Assembly (NCBI RefSeq): GCF_019059575.1
Contig: NW_024881505.1
Span: 949,501 to 1,013,500 of the forward strand
Direction of reading: 5' to 3'
Source: Amphibalanus amphitrite
Taxonomy: Eukaryota > Arthropoda > Thecostraca > Balanomorpha > Balanidae
DNA: 64,000 nucleotides
This document shows positions 1 to 13,121 of the stretch, in pieces. The position numbers and the translations under genes were made by a program. The notes under the pieces were generated by a model. The model was given only the letters and a program-made list of their open reading frames with translations. It was not told where the DNA came from and did not search any database. Within the stretch, counting starts at the first letter, position 1, and each line of letters opens with the position of its first letter.

Positions 1-1352
1 CTTGGCTCTGAAGCCAAGGAAGGTTTTCAACCTCCTCTCCCCGAAGCTCGAAAATAACTCGAAACACTCTTGGCTCGAAAATAGCACTTGACAATGATGG
101 TGTGTAAGATATTGCGCGTGGACAAGCATTCGCGCGTGTTTCGTGATATCGGAGATTGGGAGCTCTGCACTGGGATCACTGTATAATTAAGAATGTGCTC
201 GTTAAACCTTTACGATCCCTAAGGCCCGACAGGTCCATTTATCTAGATTTTCTGCGTGTCTTCGACGGTATGCTTAAAGCGCAGCTCTTAAGAAGCTTTC
301 GGATCGCCGAGTGCAGATCAATGAGGTAAAATCTTGGAAAGGATTTTCGGTTCACGTTATTTTCAAAGACATCATGCATTTCGAAGATGTTTGGTTGTCG
401 CTTTCCTTACAAGGAGCGTCCCGCAGACTAACTATCTGCATTCACCGAGTAACTATCTGCCATCAGCGGTGTTGGAACTATTTCTGTTATTGTCCTGTAC
501 TGTATTGTATTGTAAAGTTGATTATGTACATATAAACAAAGATAAATTATACTTTTTACATTTCTATTTATTAGACACACACAGGGTTCTCTGTACCTAC
601 ATGGAGAAGTCTAACACCATAATTGATGCTAGTAACTTCGCTAGTATCACATTTGTGTCCAAAACAAACATTCATCGACTAAATACAAATCATGCATACT
701 GAAAATCATACATCTAAAAGTAATGAGCACCACACATAGGTAAGCATTGCATTTTGATACAATTTTCTTGACTGGTTCCAGTAAACTGTAATAGGGCGAT
801 ATAGCGTTAATTGGTGACTTCATCGTTCTGTGTTACTTGTCAGTTGTCACATAAATAGTAAGCGTTGTCATTCAAGTTTTTACAGCTTTCATGGAATGTA
901 TGTTCAAAGATATCTTATATTAGGCAAGCCTGTGTGTAATTTGTGTTACCTTCAAGACCTACTTCCATGCGCACTTACAACCTTGATATAGGCAAGATGG
1001 CTGGTTTGTGTTTCGGTATAAAGTGACAGAGTGAAGCTCGCTCCCGTGGATTAGAGCATGAAACACATCGTCACCAGTCTGACTTTACCGTGTCTCAAAC
1101 AACATCTCATGTGGTAAAAATGGTGTCACAATATCGAATCTATTGGATCTTCTAAGATAACAAATTAAATTGAACACCATGATTTGGTGTAACATATACC
1201 TACTCGAGCTGTCTTTTGATACACATACCATGAGGCGTATGTACAATGCATATAGTTACATGGGCACAACGCCGAATTCGATTTCTAGAAATCCAAATGG
1301 CGACCTACCAGACAATCACCTGAATCAAGGCCTGGTCAACTTCACAACTCTA
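1..1352. other. Intergenic, 3' side of gene A
   Basis: AT-rich sequence downstream of gene A, which is read on the minus strand. Short open frames near 311-702 and 1170-1529 show no domain or codon signal I can recognise. The second overlaps the end of gene A on the opposite strand. Unlike the 3' flanks of genes B/D and C/E, this flank is not repeated elsewhere in the window, so gene A lies outside the duplicated units. No clear poly(A) signal was assigned. Confidence 0.5.
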
Positions 1353-4300
1353 TTATTCTTTGATCGACGGACCTGCCTCCTTGTCAGTTTCCAGGCCAGT
1401 CCCCTCCACTTCACTGCCGTCCGCCTTTGGCTCGGAGGCCGCAACGGCCGGGCCACCCAGGCTCACAGCTGGCTTCTTCGGCTCAAACATGATTTTCTCG
1501 AGGTTGATGAACGGAACCTCAAATGTTAATGAGAGAAGCATGGCTGCAGCGAAAGTGACAATAACGTGGGCAAGGAGGCGGTACGTATAACGGTACGAGT
1601 CGAGGTAAACAGTGCTCTTCACAGACCCCTCCACAAGCAGAAGGACGTTGATGTGGATCAGGTATCCGGCGTACGTGAGCCGGCTGAGCGGAATGAAGCC
1701 CGGGTAGGAGAGGAACGTGTTGATGGGCCCGCCGTAGCCGGTGACGCAGGCAAAGATGACCCAGCCGACTGCCACGCCCCACGCGGTGCGGTTGAGTCCT
1801 CCATAGGACACGGCCACAGCTTTGCTGAACTGCTGCCAGGGCATCTGATAACCAGTCATGCCGAATATCACCGAGATACCGATGGCGAAGGCTGCGACCC
1901 AGCCGGACAGCCAGAGCCACGGCTTCAGGGTGATCTGGCGGCCGCGCAGCCTGTGGAGGAGGTAGCCGAGACCGATCCCAGTCAGCCAGACCGTGCAGCG
2001 CATCCAAGTATAGGCGTATTGATCCCCCAGCTCTTCAGCCGCTACGGGATCTGGAACGTTCAGCATGAGGCCGGTGGGCGGAAGGTTCTTTACGCTCCAT
2101 ATCGATATGCGAAGAGCTAGGAAGACGACAGTGAGGAGCCCGAGCCAAAGAGCCCCCCACAGAGGCTTCCACACAAGAGGAAGCAGAACTACTGGAGAAA
2201 ACAAAAACATTTGCATATCTGTGGCCAAGTACCAGGTCTGCGCAAGGCATTCATCCTTAATAGGAGTGTAATTCTGGATGTAAAGCAGGTTACGCCACCA
2301 GTCAGTCTGACAGAGGTCTTGTTGAAGCTCCGCGGTTCTAGCCCAAAGAGGACCGTTTCCAAAATATACAAATATGGTAGCAGTAACTGCAATCATGATG
2401 GCTAATGGCGGTGTCAGGCGTAAGTATCGATGCAGGTAAAACATGAATATGTTAAACTTTCTTCTTTTCTCGTAGGTTCCACAGAAGCTGTAAGCCAGCA
2501 CAACTCCAGACAGAAGGTAGAATGTGTCCACACTTGGTGACGCATTAACGACTACCTGAAACGCAACCGTTCTGATCCAGTCTAGCGCGACGGAGATGTT
2601 CTGATCATAACTAAGCAACTGCAGTGTGGCATGTCCCATGAGCACCCAAGTCATGGAAAAGAACCGAATGCCGTGGATACACCTCAGCGTCCCTTTACTT
2701 GTCGACGTATCCAACAGCTTTTTGGTGTTGGTGTAAAGGGAAAATGCGACCAGGACTCTTTGCCAGGTGGCCAGGGCGGGCGGCTTTCTCTGTTGCATCG
2801 TGGCTGGCTTGGGCTCGACGACATGGAGCATCTGTGGCAGCCGCGAGTTGGGACTGTCCACGACGGACGTCATCCTGAGCTTGTCGGCCTGCCGCTCGGC
2901 CCGGTATCCGAGCCACACGTCCAGCGCCGTGCCGACCAGCAGCAGGACGCCGACCAGCGCCAGCAGCGTGATGACCACGATGTCGGCCGGCTGCAGGTCC
3001 ACCGTCTGGTCGGCCACCTCGGACGTGAAGGCCACCACCGTGACGTTGTCCCCCAGCATGCTCTGGAGACCCGTCTGCACATCGGCGCTGGAGCAGCTGG
3101 ACGGCACACACAGGCCGATCACCCCGGTAGGTATTCCCAGGGTGGGGAGGATGAAGATGGTACCAAGGCCGTCATCCTTTTCCTGCCGCCATCTGCCGAC
3201 CTCCTCGTCACCAACCGACGACACAGGGGCCGGTGCCACCGTCACTGGCACATACCGACCGGTGAACTGGAGCTCCTGGTCGTCCAGATCTGGGTACGTG
3301 TCGTTGTCCAGGCTCGCCTTCACCAGAAAACACTCGTCTCTGCTGCCGAACACGTTCAGGTTACCCACCAAAATGCCGTCTGGGAGCTTGCCGCTGGCAT
3401 CAAACACTGCGAAAAGAAATTTCTTTCAGAATGCACATCACACAGCTGTTCGAGTGTTCGAGATGACACGTAAGCTAGCTGGATAGCCAATGCTTATTCG
3501 CACATAGGCGGCTGTGGGCACATTGTCACACATACAGACGAAGGAATTGAGCCAGTCTAATTAGAACGCACGGTGAGAGGTGTGGCGGAACGGACCCGTC
3601 CCACCCCTCACCGTCCGTACGAACCCGTCCCCACCCCTCACCGTACGTACGGACCCGTCCCCACCCCTCACCGTCCGTACGAACCCGTCCCACCCCTCAC
3701 CGTCCGTACGGACCCGTCCCACCCCTCACCGTCCGTACGGACCCTTCCCACCCATCACCGTATGCATGGACTCTTTCCAAACCTCACCGTCCGTACTACC
3801 AAACTGGGAGTTTGATAGTATAATAGGAGCTTATGATGACCCCCACACCCCTCACCGTGGTAGTGCTAAGCTATCAAAACTACACCGAAGGGAATTCGTG
3901 CAAAAATGTGGTGGGCGTTAACCGTAGAAGTGGTAAGCTACATTCCTACGTCCTCAACACCCAAGAACCATTCTCAAAACTATGTAATTTGTCTTTTGAA
4001 TGCTCAATTTGTTTGAATCTTTAGTTCGGAACTTAAAATAAGTTAAGAAATTAAACTTGAGCAAACATCACCAACCAGAATGCTTGATGCAGAAGCAGAA
4101 TGCAGAATGCCAGAATGCTTGATAGTAATATTTCATGGAGAGGCATTAAAATAATGAAGAACTACTTTTGTTGCGAATAACATTACCAATAAAATGGAAC
4201 AAACAATAAACACATAAATTGATGTCTAAACAATGATATGTAAAAACATCTAGACTACTGGAAACACAACCTAAAGACACCGCAACCAGACAACAATATT

Positions 4301-4692
4301 TGCGTATGTCTTGGAAGCAGCACACTACATGTATGTAAGAAATACTTACTGAGTTGCGGCCACCCGGTCGGCGCTCCGGTCGAGAACTGCTCCCAGTAGA
4401 TCTGTGTGTGTCTCTGACAGAGAGCACTGTCCGAGTACAGCGTCGGCGCCGCCATCCGAGAGACGAAGCCCTTGCCGCCGGAGGGCAGCGTCCTCTCCTC
4501 CAGCAGGTCGGTCAGCACGTCCAGGGTGGCATCCAGGTCGGCGAGGGTCAGCTCCTGCAGGCGCGGCCGCGGCACCAGGTTGAACAGGCGTCCGTCGAGG
4601 GCGGCGTCACCGCTGCCGGCCGCCGCCGTCACCGCCACCAAGACGGCCGCCACCGTCATCAGCGGCGGCAGCAGCGGGGCGAGTCGGGTCAT
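1353..4692 (-). CDS. NRF-6-like acyltransferase, copy A (two exons)
   Basis: Exon 1 is 4692-4350 and exon 2 is 3406-1353, giving 798 residues. The donor CTCA|GTAAGT and acceptor CGCAG|TGTTTGATG join in phase 1 and create a Met codon in QLMFDASGK, the usual start of the NRF core. A hydrophobic signal peptide covers about residues 1-25. The NRF domain follows with Cys at about 93, 140, 214 and 219. The first membrane helix is about 257-280. The acyltransferase-3 domain starts near 355 with Arg362 and His373 (FFSMTWVLMGH), then DTFYLLSG, HRYLRLTPP and WYLATDMQMF, as in NRF-6 and NDG-4. The family consists of multi-pass membrane proteins linked to lipid or yolk transport; the substrate here is unknown. 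The tail resembles C and E, while the first part of exon 2 and the 943-nt intron resemble D. Head to head with B. Confidence 0.92.
3573..3800. repeat. 30-31-bp tandem array in intron of A
   Basis: About seven copies of a unit reading CACCCCTCACCGTCCGTACG followed by GACCCGTCC, with units of 30 or 31 bp. Each unit contains the near-palindrome GTCCGTACGGAC. The same array lies at the same distance from the acceptor in copy D (38720-38990), so it was in the intron before the two copies separated. Confidence 0.85.
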
Positions 4693-4830
4693 GTCCGGGG
4701 CTGGTCGGGGGCGACGAGACGGTCCGCGGGCTGCTGCGGCCGAGACCGACTGGCCGGGTCGGTGGAGCGGCAGGCGGCTATAGCTGACGACTTATCGGCT
4801 TATCGCGACCTCACGTCATCAATGTTATCC
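4693..4830 (-). promoter_or_regulatory. Conserved 5' block of copy A
   Basis: About 95 bp upstream of the ATG is nearly identical in copies A, B, C and E. Farther out all four share TGACG followed by TCGCGATA (reverse complement at 4801-4808 here). The identity ends soon after, so this is probably the 5' UTR plus core promoter. The transcription start cannot be placed from sequence alone, and I see no clear TATA box. Confidence 0.5.
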
Positions 4831-4839
4831 GTTCTATGA

Positions 4840-6790
4840 AGCGTCTGATAAGGAAAGATGTTGGCTCTATGATTGGCTCAATGTTTAAAAAAGGAATAAA
4901 AAAGAAAAAGGAAAAGATATAAATATACCTAGGTATGTAGCATGCTGAGAAGAAAATGTCTGGGTTCCGTTGACATTTTCACCATATACAATAGGTATGC
5001 ATTGTATTTATGTCCTATACATTATACATAAGATATCTTATGGCTTTATAATCAATGACCCTCAGTGTTCTCTAGTCACAATGAATTTGAAAAGAGGAAT
5101 GCCAGGAAACTTGGTAACACCTCAACCCGCTACGGGCCGGGGGAGGGGGTGTTTGAACCTATACTCTGGTTTGAACACCCCTTGCAGTTTTTGGCACATC
5201 TGTACAGGCATGCACCTTTTTAGCACATGTAAAAATTTCAGACCCAGGTCTCTCAAGTTAAGGTCACCAGGTCACGTCAAGTGACCTCACCTCAGAAAAA
5301 AAAACAAAATCCTCGTCATAGCTACACCGACTGAACGATCGCCTTGAAACTTTCAGCGATTGATGAGAGTAACAGTACGTACAAAATGTATGTCTCGGAA
5401 TGTTGATATCGGTGACCTAAGGCCAGATCAATTTTGAGACCTCTCGATTTTAAGTCAATGGGAGGAAATTGAAAGGCGCCTCTTTTTGACGAACGTCATT
5501 CTTAACAGTCTCAAACATCGGGTTATACGTAAACCTGACAAGGTGAACCGAAAATGGCACCCGTGACCTCTCCCTATATCCCTTAGGTCATATCAGGTCA
5601 TGAAAGGTCCCTAGCAATTTGACAATAACTTCTGATAGAGACATGCTAGAGCGTTGAAAACACGTCAGATGTGTTCAGCTCGACGATGCGGATCGACGGA
5701 TATGCAGCATGACATTTTCTGGTCATGTCATGACCTTGATCTGAGGTCAAATCTTTAAAATGACCTTTCAAGGTCAAATTGTAGTTCTCCGACCTATCCG
5801 ACGCGTCTTGACAAGAGGAACACGATGCTGGCAAAAATGTCATTTTCTTGAGTCGAAAGTTATTTCAGAAAGGCGTTTTTTATGAAAACGGCTATTTTTT
5901 GTCTTTGCCCTTTGGAGGATAAACCGTTGACCTAAGGTCAAATTTGAGGACATTTGGGCGAAAGAGCGTTATAAAAGCTATCGAATACGATTTACTGCGG
6001 CGCTGTGTTCCCGAGTTACAAGGGGCGCCGCCTCGCGAGATGGCAGATTGAGACGCGAGGTGGCGCGGGCGGGGGCCAGCGCGGCGGCCCGTCTGGGGCG
6101 CCGGGGAAGCTTACGGCCTCCCCTGGACGGACAGCTCTCCCCGGGGCCGGGGCGGTAACAGCCGTGTACCGCCCCGGCTTGGTCAGGCGAGCAGAACCGG
6201 CACGGTGCCCTCAGAGGTGTTAAGGCAGCAGGGTGTGCCCGTGTGGTGTGATGATAGTGAGGTGCGTAAGAATGTGCTGAGGTCAATGTAATGATCTCTG
6301 GCGACCTGACCTTGGACCTGACATAAAAGATAACCGAGTGTTATCTTCATTATTTTCGACTCTCTTGCGAATGCCGCCTACCACGTGTCGCTACGTGGCC
6401 TAGGGGCTGAGTTAGACGGGGGGAGTTCAGACCCCCGGCCCGGCGCGGTTGGTGCCGAGCGCTAACAAAGCTGTCAGTGTAAGAGGTAACAGAAAAAGAG
6501 CGCCCGCTTAAGGGAAAAATGCCGATCCTGAACTATGGCATACAACAAATAGTTTTACAGTGATGCCCTGTGTACTCTACCGCATGGCTAATGGGAAGAA
6601 GGGCGAGTCAGAACACTTCGTGGTAGTTACCAATCCACGGGCGAGACAGTAGCCATGCTGTGAAATAGATAGCGACCTTTTATGTCGCCTATTATGGGCA
6701 TTGATAGAATACCGATAAGGTAACAACATGTTCTCAGCTCCGTCAAACTGTTCGTCTCGATTTGATGCTGATTCATGTAATGTCCAATTA
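4840..6790. other. Divergent spacer between A and B
   Basis: Spacer between two head-to-head genes. Positions 5230-5960 are rich in AGGTCA/TGACCT hexamers, like several other repeats in this window. Positions 6000-6230 are a GC-rich island with no credible gene. No coding sequence is supported. The location makes it the candidate shared control region of A and B. Confidence 0.45.
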
Positions 6791-6820
6791 TGGCTTTGCT
6801 ACACAGGGTCAGAAGAAAAC

Positions 6821-6949
6821 TGGTGACGCAGTGTCGCGATAAGCCGATAAGTCATAAGCTACAGCCGCCTGCCGCTCCACCGACCCGGCCAGTCGGTCTC
6901 GGCCGCAGCAGCCCGCGGACCGTCTCGTCGCCCCCGACCAGCCCCGGAC
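6821..6949 (+). promoter_or_regulatory. Conserved 5' block of copy B
   Basis: Contains TGACGCAGTGTCGCGATAAG from 6824, followed by the UTR-like block shared with A, C and E up to the ATG at 6950. The spacing from TCGCGATA to the ATG is similar in all four copies. Probably core promoter plus 5' UTR. Confidence 0.5.
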
Positions 6950-9832
6950 ATGGCCCGACTCGCCCCGCTGCTGCCGCCGCTGATGACGGTGGCGGCCGTC
7001 TTGGTGGCGGCGACGGCGGCGGCCGGCAGCGGTGACGCCGCCCTCGACGGACGCCTGTTCAACCTGGTGCCGCGGCCGCGCCTGCAGGAGCTGACCCTCG
7101 CCGACCTGGATGCCACCCTGGACGTGCTGACCGACCTGCTGGAGGAGAGGACGCTGCCCTCCGGCGGCAAGGGCTTCGTCTCTCGGATGGCGGCGCCGAC
7201 GCTTTACTCGGACAGTGCTCTCTGTCAGAGACACACACAGATCTACTGGGAGCAGTTCTCGACCGGAGCGCCGACCGGGTGGCCGCAGCTCAGTAAGTAG
7301 TGGCATGATGTGTAACGTTAAAATGAAATTAAATGAATTTAAAAAAAAAAGTTTCAGATGTTACCAGTTCTTGTAATGGTAGACGGAAGCAGAATTCATG
7401 ACGGTAAACACCTTCCCACACATACAATTTGTCTTTACGTTCACTTTACTCATCTTTACATATCGTAGCTCCAATCACATGTACCAAAAACGGTTAGGAT
7501 CCGCTTCCGAAGATCCATTTGCCAAAGAAGCTGGCCTCAATTGAAAACGCAATTAGATTATTTTCTGTTCCTAACATTCACAACGATTTTCATGAGCATT
7601 CTTATATGAGCATCGCGGTGACAGAACACATGAAGTATGCGTTATCTTATTTTCGTTATCTTGCATTAAACCAACATATTACCGATGAGCATGAACATCA
7701 TTATGACTTCTGTTCCTGGGTTTAGAAAGCTTTGGAACAGCGACAGTCATATGATTTTAAAAATATTTTGTCTTATTTCCACAGTGTTTGATGCTAGCGG
7801 CAAGCTCCCAGACGGCATTCTGGTGGGTAACCTGAACGTGTTCGGCAGCAGAGACGAGTGTTTTCTGGTGAAGGCGAGCCTGGACAACGACACGTACCCA
7901 GATCTGGACGACCAGGAGCTCCAGTTTACCGGTCGGTATGTGCCAGTGACGGTGGCACCGGCCCCTGTGTCGTCGGTTGGTGACGAGGAGGTCGGAGGAT
8001 GGCGGCAGGAAGGGGATGACGGTGTCGGTGCCATCTTCATCCTTCCAACATTGGGAATTCCTACCGGCACTGTCGGACTGTGTGTGCCGTCCAGCTGCTC
8101 CAGCGCCGATGTGCAGACGGGTCTCCAGAGCATGCTGGGGGACAACTTCACGGTGACGGCCTTCACGTCCGAGGTGGCCGGCCAGACGGTGGACCTGCAG
8201 CCGGCCGACATCGTGGTCATCACGCTGCTGGCGCTGGTCGGCGTCCTGCTGCTGGTCGGCACGGCGCTGGACGTGTGGCTCGGATACCGGGCCGAGCGGC
8301 AGGCCGACAAGCTCAGGATGACGTCCGTCGTGGACAGTCCCAACTCGCGGCTGCCACAGATGCTCCATGTCGTCGAGCCCAAGCCAGCCACGATGCAACA
8401 GAGAAAGCCGCCCGCCCTGGCCACCTGGCAAAGAGTCCTGGTCGCATTTTCCCTTTACACCAACACCAAAAAGCTGCTGGATACGTCTACAAGTAAAGGG
8501 ACGCTGAGGTGTATCCATGGCATTCGCTTCTTTTCTATGACGTGGGTGCTTCTGGGGCATGCTGCGTCACAAATTACTTCGTATGACCAAAACTTCTTCG
8601 TCGCATTGGATTGGTTCAAAACAGTTGCGTTTCAAGTAATTGATAACGCGACGCTAAGTGTGGATACATTCTACTTGTTATCAGGGGTCGTGCTAGCTTA
8701 CAGTTTTTGTGGAGCCTACGAAAAAAGAAAGTTTAACGTTTTCATGTTTTACCTTCACCGATATTTGCGTCTGACACCACCGATGGCAATCATGGTGGCT
8801 ATTAATGCCACCATATTTGTGTACTTTGGAAGCGGTCCTCTTTGGCCTCGGATGGTGGAACTACAACAAGACATTTGTCAAAAAGACTGGTGGCGTAATC
8901 TGCTCTATATCCAGAACTTTACCCCGATCGAGGAAGAGTGCTTGGCTCAAACCTGGTACCTGGCCACAGACATGCAAATGTTCTTGGTTTCTCCAGTAAT
9001 TTTGCTTCCTCTTGTGTGGAAGCCTCTGTGGGGGGCTCTTTGGCTCGGGTTTCTCACTATTGCCTTTCTTTCTTTGCGGATAGCTATATGGAGCACCAAA
9101 AACCTGCCTCCTACGCTTTTCTCATTTAATGTTCCTGATGTTGAGGCAGCCGAGGAAATGGTGACTCAGTATGCATATCCATGGATGCGCTGCACAGTCT
9201 GGCTGACTGGGATCGGTCTCGGCTACCTCCTCCACAGGCTGCGCGGCCGCCAGATCACCCTGAAGCCGTGGCTCTGGCTGTCCGGCTGGGTCGCAGCCTT
9301 CGCCATCGGTATCTCGGTGATATTCGGCATGATTGGATATCAAATGCCCTGGCAACAGTTCAGCAAAGCCGTGGCCGTGTCCTATGGAGGACTCAACCGC
9401 ACCGCGTGGGGCGTGGCAGTCGGCTGGGTCATCTTTGCCTGTGTCACCGGCTACGGTGGGCCCATCAACACGTTCCTCTCTTACCCGGGCTTCATTCCGC
9501 TCAGCCGGCTCACATACGCCGGCTATCTTATCCACATCAACGTTTTAACCCTCGTAGACGGCTCTGTGAAGAGTACTGTCTACGTCGATTCGTATCGCTT
9601 CACCTACCATCTTCTTGCCCACGTTGTGGTCAGTTTCGCCGCAGCCATGCTCCTTTCGCTAACATTTGAGGTTCCTTTCATTAACCTCGAAAAAATCATG
9701 TTTGAGCCAAAAAAATCAACTGCGGGTCTGAGCGGCGCACCTCTACCACCTGCCGAGTCTGATTTATCTTCTGATAAAGTGACGAATTCTCCGGGACCAG
9801 AACAGGAAGCTGGGCAGACCAGCAAGGAATAG
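6950..9832 (+). CDS. NRF-6-like acyltransferase, copy B (two exons)
   Basis: Exon 1 is 6950-7292 and exon 2 is 7785-9832, giving 796 residues; the intron is 492 nt. The open frame continues upstream of 7785 to 7685, but the TTCCACAG acceptor and homology with the other copies set the exon start. Domain order is as in copy A: signal peptide, Cys-rich NRF domain, first helix, acyltransferase-3 domain with FFSMTWVLLGH, HRYLRLTPP and WYLATDMQMF. It starts MARLAP where A, C and E start MTRLAP, and it lacks one Arg codon (YEKRKF against YEKRRKF). The part after about residue 350 and the tail match D; the tail differs from A, C and E. The frame is intact with no internal stop. A possible poly(A) signal AATAAA lies at 10845. 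Confidence 0.92.
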
Positions 9833-11084
9833 AGAGAAACGTTGTTACTTCGATGTTCGCTGCTGTTGTTGAACAGCTATGTACCATTACATGTAGTATG
9901 ATATGCAATATTATAGTTAACAGTGGCATAGTAAATCGGAATTATGATGACGAAGATGCCGGGAGTTCCTAAATAAGCAGTCGAATTTAAAACATTATAA
10001 TTCAAATATTGAAGAAAGGATGAAAACGAATCAGTGCCTATCATATGTACACAAAGATTAATGCCATTCTGTGTGGTAGCGCCTTCTCCGTGCTGGCTGC
10101 TCACTTGCAGCCAAAGAAGACGAGTTACAGATAGCCCTTTTTCTCCCCAATCACAGCTTGGCGCGTCGCCGTGCGGACACCAGCGCGGCCCGGCAGGTCT
10201 TGTACCACATGAGGCACACTGCGAACGTTCGCAGCCCTCTTGAGTTCTCCTGTGGTCGTGGGACTGCTGGTTGAAAGTTTTGTGTTCACAAAAAGTGATT
10301 TGAGTCGGTGTTATCCAGCTGAAAAAAAACGTTTTTTCGTTGGCCCAGATGTGGTAAAAAAAGTCGTGGGTGTCCTCGCATCTTTTCAAGGACCAGCTGC
10401 TACAAAACAACCGTGTCTATTTGTTGACTTTCGACAGTTGTTGATGAACAGATGCCTTATAACTTGGAAGATTGACTGTTGGTTCTGGTGAGACGGAGTT
10501 GTAGTTTTGTTGCAGCCTTTTGCCTGACCCAGTCGTCTGAGTTTCCTTTGTGGAATCCGCTGTAGGGTCTCTCGTGTCTTTGCGCCAAACAGCCGAATTT
10601 TTGGTTCTCTTATGATATTTACATTTACCCATTTTCTACTTTAACTGGTCAGAATTTTCCCAAAGCGTTACAACTGTGCAAAAAATTCATGTTTTTGATG
10701 GCCATTTGTTTGTTTTAAAGTGTCTTGAAGCGTCCCATATGTTGCGTGCAGCATTTGATTTTGCCTCAAATTGTGGTGGTAATGTTTTATATTTTTGCCT
10801 CCTAGCTGCGACTGCATGATGGAATGGAGTTATGATTGGTGTGAAATAAAATGGCATTGATCGTGGAATCTCAACGTGCTGTTTTATTTTTGAAATTTTG
10901 ATTGCAGACGTTTCTAGAGAAGAAAATAATTCAACTCTTTATTGCGCTGTATTTATTGTTTATTCCAGGTAGCAAAGCCGAAACGAAGTGTTGATACATG
11001 AATACTGTATGGGGAAGCGGACAGTAGTAAAAATTATTCCCGATGTGACGTCACTGAAACCCGGGGGTGAAAACCGAAGCATGC

Positions 11085-11106
11085 TTTATTGCCCGAGGGC
11101 AATAAA
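11085..11106. repeat. Short perfect inverted repeat
   Basis: TTTATTGCCC and GGGCAATAAA separated by two bases. GAGGGCAAT motifs repeat nearby. The second copy is at about 31990-32015 in the inverted duplicate. Probably a MITE or SINE fragment. Confidence 0.6.
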
Positions 11107-11880
11107 GCCCTCGTCGGCTGCCGAGGGCAATCATGCTTGTTGTCTTTGCGCGAGGGCTACAGTTGCGTCACAGAGGGCAATAACTTTTTCGTATTGCACT
11201 TACCCCACTTAGTATTCATTTTATTACATGGCACACTCCAACTCGCTAATAGATATCGGTAAGCATGTCGCTGCTCAGAAGAAAATTGAAAAAGGATTCA
11301 AACGCGCGGATTACTATTGCCATTTGCCGTGGTGTCGCTAACAAAAATACCTATGTTTTCCTTCAAAGTTAAATTAAATGTGAAAATGGCGGTCAACTGT
11401 CAAAATTATTACATCTCCACTCCCCAGACGACATACGAACCATGTAATAATATAAATTATGTTATGCCTATCAGTTACTTGAATTATCTAATGGAACTAC
11501 GTATGTCACATCAAATCAACCTTGAATCAACCCATCTCTACCTAGCTATCGCATATTGTTGCAACTTAATGTAATCCCTAATAATTTTCACATTTAGAGC
11601 AATGGCTAAATGTGCGAAAGAGCTGTCCATGCCACTTAATACGTATTACTTTTTAAAACTCCTTTGGTCAAATTCCTGATGACTGGAAGCATGCTAAAGT
11701 AGTGCCAATAATGCCCTCGCCCGGCGGCGTATTCGCCAAGTGTATTACACGAATCGGCCGACTAATAGCGTGCCTCTTGAGTGACGTCAACGTGGCCTCA
11801 TACGTTCGGTCCTCGCCCTTGGTTGCGTCTGTTGATGCTAAGTTTTAACTTAACGATATTTAATCTTGATTACGTATGTT

Positions 11881-11953
11881 GTCGCCGTGGCGGAGTGGTT
11901 AAGAGTATCGAGCTGGTGATAATGAGGTTGTCGGTTCGATGCCCATCGGCGAC
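11881..11953 (+). repeat. tRNA-like sequence, probably SINE head
   Basis: 73 nt with a seven-pair acceptor stem (GTCGCCG with CGGCGAC), an A-box-like TGGCGGAGTGG and a B-box-like GGTTCGATGCC. The D and anticodon arms fold poorly, so a tRNA-derived SINE or tRNA pseudogene is more likely than a working tRNA. Its inverted duplicate at 31149-31221 has a better B box. Confidence 0.55.
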
Positions 11954-12990
11954 TTTAATCTTCGTGTCATCTGTCATTATGCGTTTTTCGGATACATTCG
12001 CAACGGCGTGCAACCAAGAAATCAGTGGTAAGTATTCTTCTACCGAATATGTTGCATAAGATGAATGTTTGCAGTCCAACCAATCGGTTCGGTTTCGGTA
12101 TTTTCCAATAGTTTTGGTTTGTATTTGGTTTGGTATCGGTATTCTGATTTTCTGTGATTGACATCACTAATGCATAGTTCATGCTATGCGAACGTAGCCA
12201 ATGGAAAGACAAATGGTGCTGGGCGATGCAGTCATTGATCAATATTTCTCACTGCCAATGGGTGATAGCACACAGCTTATGCTGGATATGACAGGGGCGG
12301 CGCTGACCTTTAGAAAGTAGGTGCATGGGCACTTGGTATGGTAAAGTACCTAAAAATAGCGAAAACTTAGATGAAAAGGAAAAAATCGCACGCTGGTTAG
12401 CAGGATATTAGATGGTTTTTCGTGTAAGAATCACCATACACAAAACAAATCGGCATAGCTAGCGTATCACGGGACAAAATTTTCAATTTCTATCCGTCAA
12501 GGAGCGTCATCTATAAAAGCAATGTCCTAACTACCTATAAAGCTTTTACATAGCTGCCGCCAGGGGAGATAAATCCCCTTGTTGGAATCTAGTTAGTCAA
12601 AAATATTGACCCATATTAGACGTATATGAAGATAACTCTGGACTGATTGTGAAGAAGCTGAAGCTGCATGCTCACGGAGGGCTGTCAACGATTTATCTCT
12701 ATACTTGTCTTATCTGATCGATGAAATAATACAGGAATCCGTTGTCATTCGGGTGTGTAATGTGTATCATAATAGCTCTTCCGATTTTGACGAATATCGA
12801 CAGTGCCGTAACAAAATTGGTAGTTCCGGTGACCGGTACAGACTGCAATCAAACTGCAGCCAGTTCTTTTGCGACAAATTCATTAATCAGATAAATGCTT
12901 GTCATAGATTTATTGGGCGTACGCTATTGGCTGCGAACGTAGGGGCCAAAAATGCGTGTTTACGACCGACTTCTTTTTAAGAGAAAAGAA

Positions 12991-13064
12991 GCGCCAATGC
13001 GGGTATCGATCCACCGACCTTTCAACTACCAGACCGGGACTCGAACCACTCGGCTACGACGACA
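12991..13064 (-). repeat. Second tRNA-like sequence
   Basis: Read on the minus strand it has TAGCCGAGTGG (A box) and GGATCGATACC (B-box-like), but the ends do not form an acceptor stem. The same sequence is at 40557-40630 in the duplicated unit. Most likely a tRNA-derived SINE. Confidence 0.5.
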
Positions 13065-13121
13065 CACCATGGTAACCACTAGCCATATAAAATTGGAAAC
13101 AGTCTCAACTCAAATCTAGCC

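Larger units (their letters stand above)
9833..12927 (+). repeat. Segmental duplication, 3' flank of B (copy 1)
   Basis: The whole flank recurs in inverted orientation on the 3' side of D (36484 down to 30179), apart from the insertion 32110-35322. It includes 3' UTR-like sequence, an AATAAA at 10845-10850 conserved about 1 kb after the stop in both copies, and a tRNA-like repeat. Homology ends at CGCTAT (12922-12927). No gene is supported inside it. Confidence 0.8.

Noticed and set aside
1566-2120. Antisense frames within the NRF-6-like exons
   Set aside because: They are shadows of the GC-rich coding strand and recur in all five copies for that reason.
3573-3921. Proline-rich repeat proteins in the intron of A (and of D)
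   Set aside because: They are translations of the 30-31-bp tandem DNA array, appear in more than one frame, and lie inside an intron.
7685-7784. Coding start of copy B at 7685
   Set aside because: The frame is open there by chance. The CACAG acceptor at 7784 and homology with the other copies place the exon start at 7785.
11881-11953. Functional tRNA gene
   Set aside because: The acceptor stem is good, but the D and anticodon arms do not fold well and the sequence belongs to a repeat.
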